The notes beneath the pieces were generated by a model. It saw nothing but the letters and a program-made list of their open reading frames with translations, was not told the DNA's origin and did no database searches. From Myxococcus landrumus (GTDB lineage: Bacteria; Myxococcota; Myxococcia; Myxococcales; Myxococcaceae), in the NCBI RefSeq assembly GCF_017301635.1, contig NZ_CP071091.1, forward strand, positions 649,001 to 713,000: a DNA stretch of 64,000 nucleotides, written 5' to 3'. Both the position numbers and the translations under genes were made by a program. Shown here in pieces: positions 63,140 through 64,000 of this stretch (position 1 is the first letter of the stretch; every line of letters begins with the position of its first letter).

Positions 63140-64000
63140 GCGCTGAAATCCAGACCGTCGTCCCCTCCGAGGCGGTCTGGGAGAGTCCCGTCCCCGGGGC
63201 CCACTGGCTGCGGACATGGCGGCTGGGGGAGTGGCTGCGTGAGCCGCTGTCGCCGCTCTTCGAGACGTTGCTCCTGCCCGTGCTGACGAAGGGGAGGGAG
63301 CACTCCGGCAGCGGACGGTTCGGCTTCCGGATGCCTCGGGCGTGGCACATGCAGCGGCCGTCGTACATGGTGGCGAACGGCTACTTCTTCGCGCGCGCCG
63401 ACCCCGACCCGTTGAGCGTGCTCCTCCTTCCTCCGCGCTTCCTCTTCTCCGAGCTGCGGGGAGGTTGGGTCGACCGGTGGGAGCAGCAGGGGATTCGCGC
63501 GTACATCGACCGGCTGGAGGGCTATGGCCGCCAGGTGGAGGCGGCGGGCTCCTCGGTCGAGCTGCTTCACGCGCTCGACCAGCTCGCGCTCGACGTGGCG
63601 GAGGTCTGGTACGTCCTGAGCCTGGCTTCGGGTGGCGCGGCGCCGCTCATGCAGTTCCTGCGAGGCGTGGGGGGCCGGGAGCTTCGCGACGTGCTTGGAG
63701 AGGATCAGCTCATCCTCTATCGCGGCTTCTGGACGCGCTCCCTGGAGGCCCAGCGCAGCGTGTACCTGCTCGCGCAGGAGGTGGCCTCCACCCCGGGCCT
63801 CGAGGGCTGGCTGGACGAGAGCGCACTGCCTCGGCTCCTCCGGGAGCCGCAGGAGGTGGGCGTGGCGACGGACTTCCGCCAGCGTGTCCTCCAGCACCTC
63901 GAGCTGTATGGGCATGAGACGTCGGTGCTCGACTTCGCGACGCCCACGCTGGCGGAGAGCCCCGGACCGCTCGCCATCGCGCTGCGCTGTTACAGCTCCG
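63130..64000 (+). CDS. PEP-utilising-enzyme-like protein, truncated by window edge
   Basis: Frame open from ATG 63130 to the window end (290 residues seen). The visible part resembles the central linker and swivelling region of PEP synthase/PPDK relatives: LREPLSPLFETLLLPVLTKG (~36-55), QRPSYMVANGYFFARADPDP (~75-94) and VLQHLELYGHETSVLDFATP (~254-273). It lacks the usual N-terminal ATP-grasp domain, so the enzyme may be split or specialised, as in PEP-synthase-like condensing enzymes of prodiginine-type pathways. The phosphohistidine domain would lie beyond 64000. It is in the same transcript as the phosphatase. Confidence 0.6.
   Translation, partial: MRLSAEIQTVVPSEAVWESPVPGAHWLRTWRLGEWLREPLSPLFETLLLPVLTKGREHSGSGRFGFRMPRAWHMQRPSYMVANGYFFARADPDPLSVLLLPPRFLFSELRGGWVDRWEQQGIRAYIDRLEGYGRQVEAAGSSVELLHALDQLALDVAEVWYVLSLASGGAAPLMQFLRGVGGRELRDVLGEDQLILYRGFWTRSLEAQRSVYLLAQEVASTPGLEGWLDESALPRLLREPQEVGVATDFRQRVLQHLELYGHETSVLDFATPTLAESPGPLAIALRCYSS

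Overview
The window is high-GC bacterial DNA with densely packed genes, strong G/C preference at third codon positions, frequent GTG starts and ATGA/GTGA start-stop overlaps. Together with a histidine-utilisation (hut) locus, a PilZ protein, several signal-peptide and lipoprotein genes of unknown function, and a DUF2169/PAAR effector cassette, this points to a myxobacterium (Myxococcota, probably the Myxococcus/Corallococcus/Pyxidicoccus side). The taxonomic call is inference; there is no rRNA gene to confirm it.

Layout. 1-4.2 kb: reverse-strand hut operon (hutU, an unknown lipoprotein, hutI) followed by a truncated class II glutamine amidotransferase. 4.4-14.9 kb: BON-domain protein, YdeP-like molybdopterin oxidoreductase, a 1212-residue protein with a long acidic repeat region, a beta-CASP metallo-hydrolase, a small HTH regulator, a Nudix hydrolase and a lipoprotein. 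15-19.7 kb: protein-quality-control block (FtsH, a free-standing sigma region 1.1-like protein, GrpE, an HtrA-type protease). 19.7-28 kb: PilZ protein, glutamate dehydrogenase, tRNA-Thr(CGT) with terminator, small hypotheticals, a thioesterase, a Vps62-like repeat lipoprotein and an Imm33-like protein.

28-46.6 kb is a coherent catabolic island: two pairs of acyl-CoA dehydrogenases, two acyl-CoA synthetases, two thiolase-fold lipid-transfer (Ltp) proteins with two DUF35 partners, a crotonase, an SDR, a KstD-like flavoprotein, a KshA-like Rieske oxygenase, a P450, an amidohydrolase and a nitronate-monooxygenase-like flavoprotein. The combination resembles actinobacterial steroid side-chain and ring A/B degradation, but no ring-cleavage genes are present. 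An SCP2 sterol-carrier-like protein, a second P450 and a double NTF2-like protein at 52.4-54.7 kb may belong with it.

46.9-50.7 kb, between these two parts, is a lower-GC cassette: a ketosynthase-fold protein without its catalytic cysteine, DUF2169, a DUF4150 PAAR-like protein, a small PD-(D/E)XK nuclease-like protein and a probable immunity protein. I read it as a complete type VI secretion effector/immunity module. It is followed by a decayed IS3 element and an IS5-family relic, consistent with a mobile accessory island.

54.8-56.5 kb holds a HEAT-repeat (AlkD-like) protein coupled to a radical SAM enzyme of the spore-photoproduct-lyase-like group. 56.8-64 kb is a probable undescribed biosynthetic cluster: ABBA aromatic prenyltransferase, radical SAM/SPASM enzyme with an N-terminal PCP_red-like domain, phytoene-desaturase-like oxidoreductase, small membrane protein, P450 lacking the I-helix threonine, dual-specificity phosphatase and a PEP-utilising-enzyme-like protein cut by the window end.
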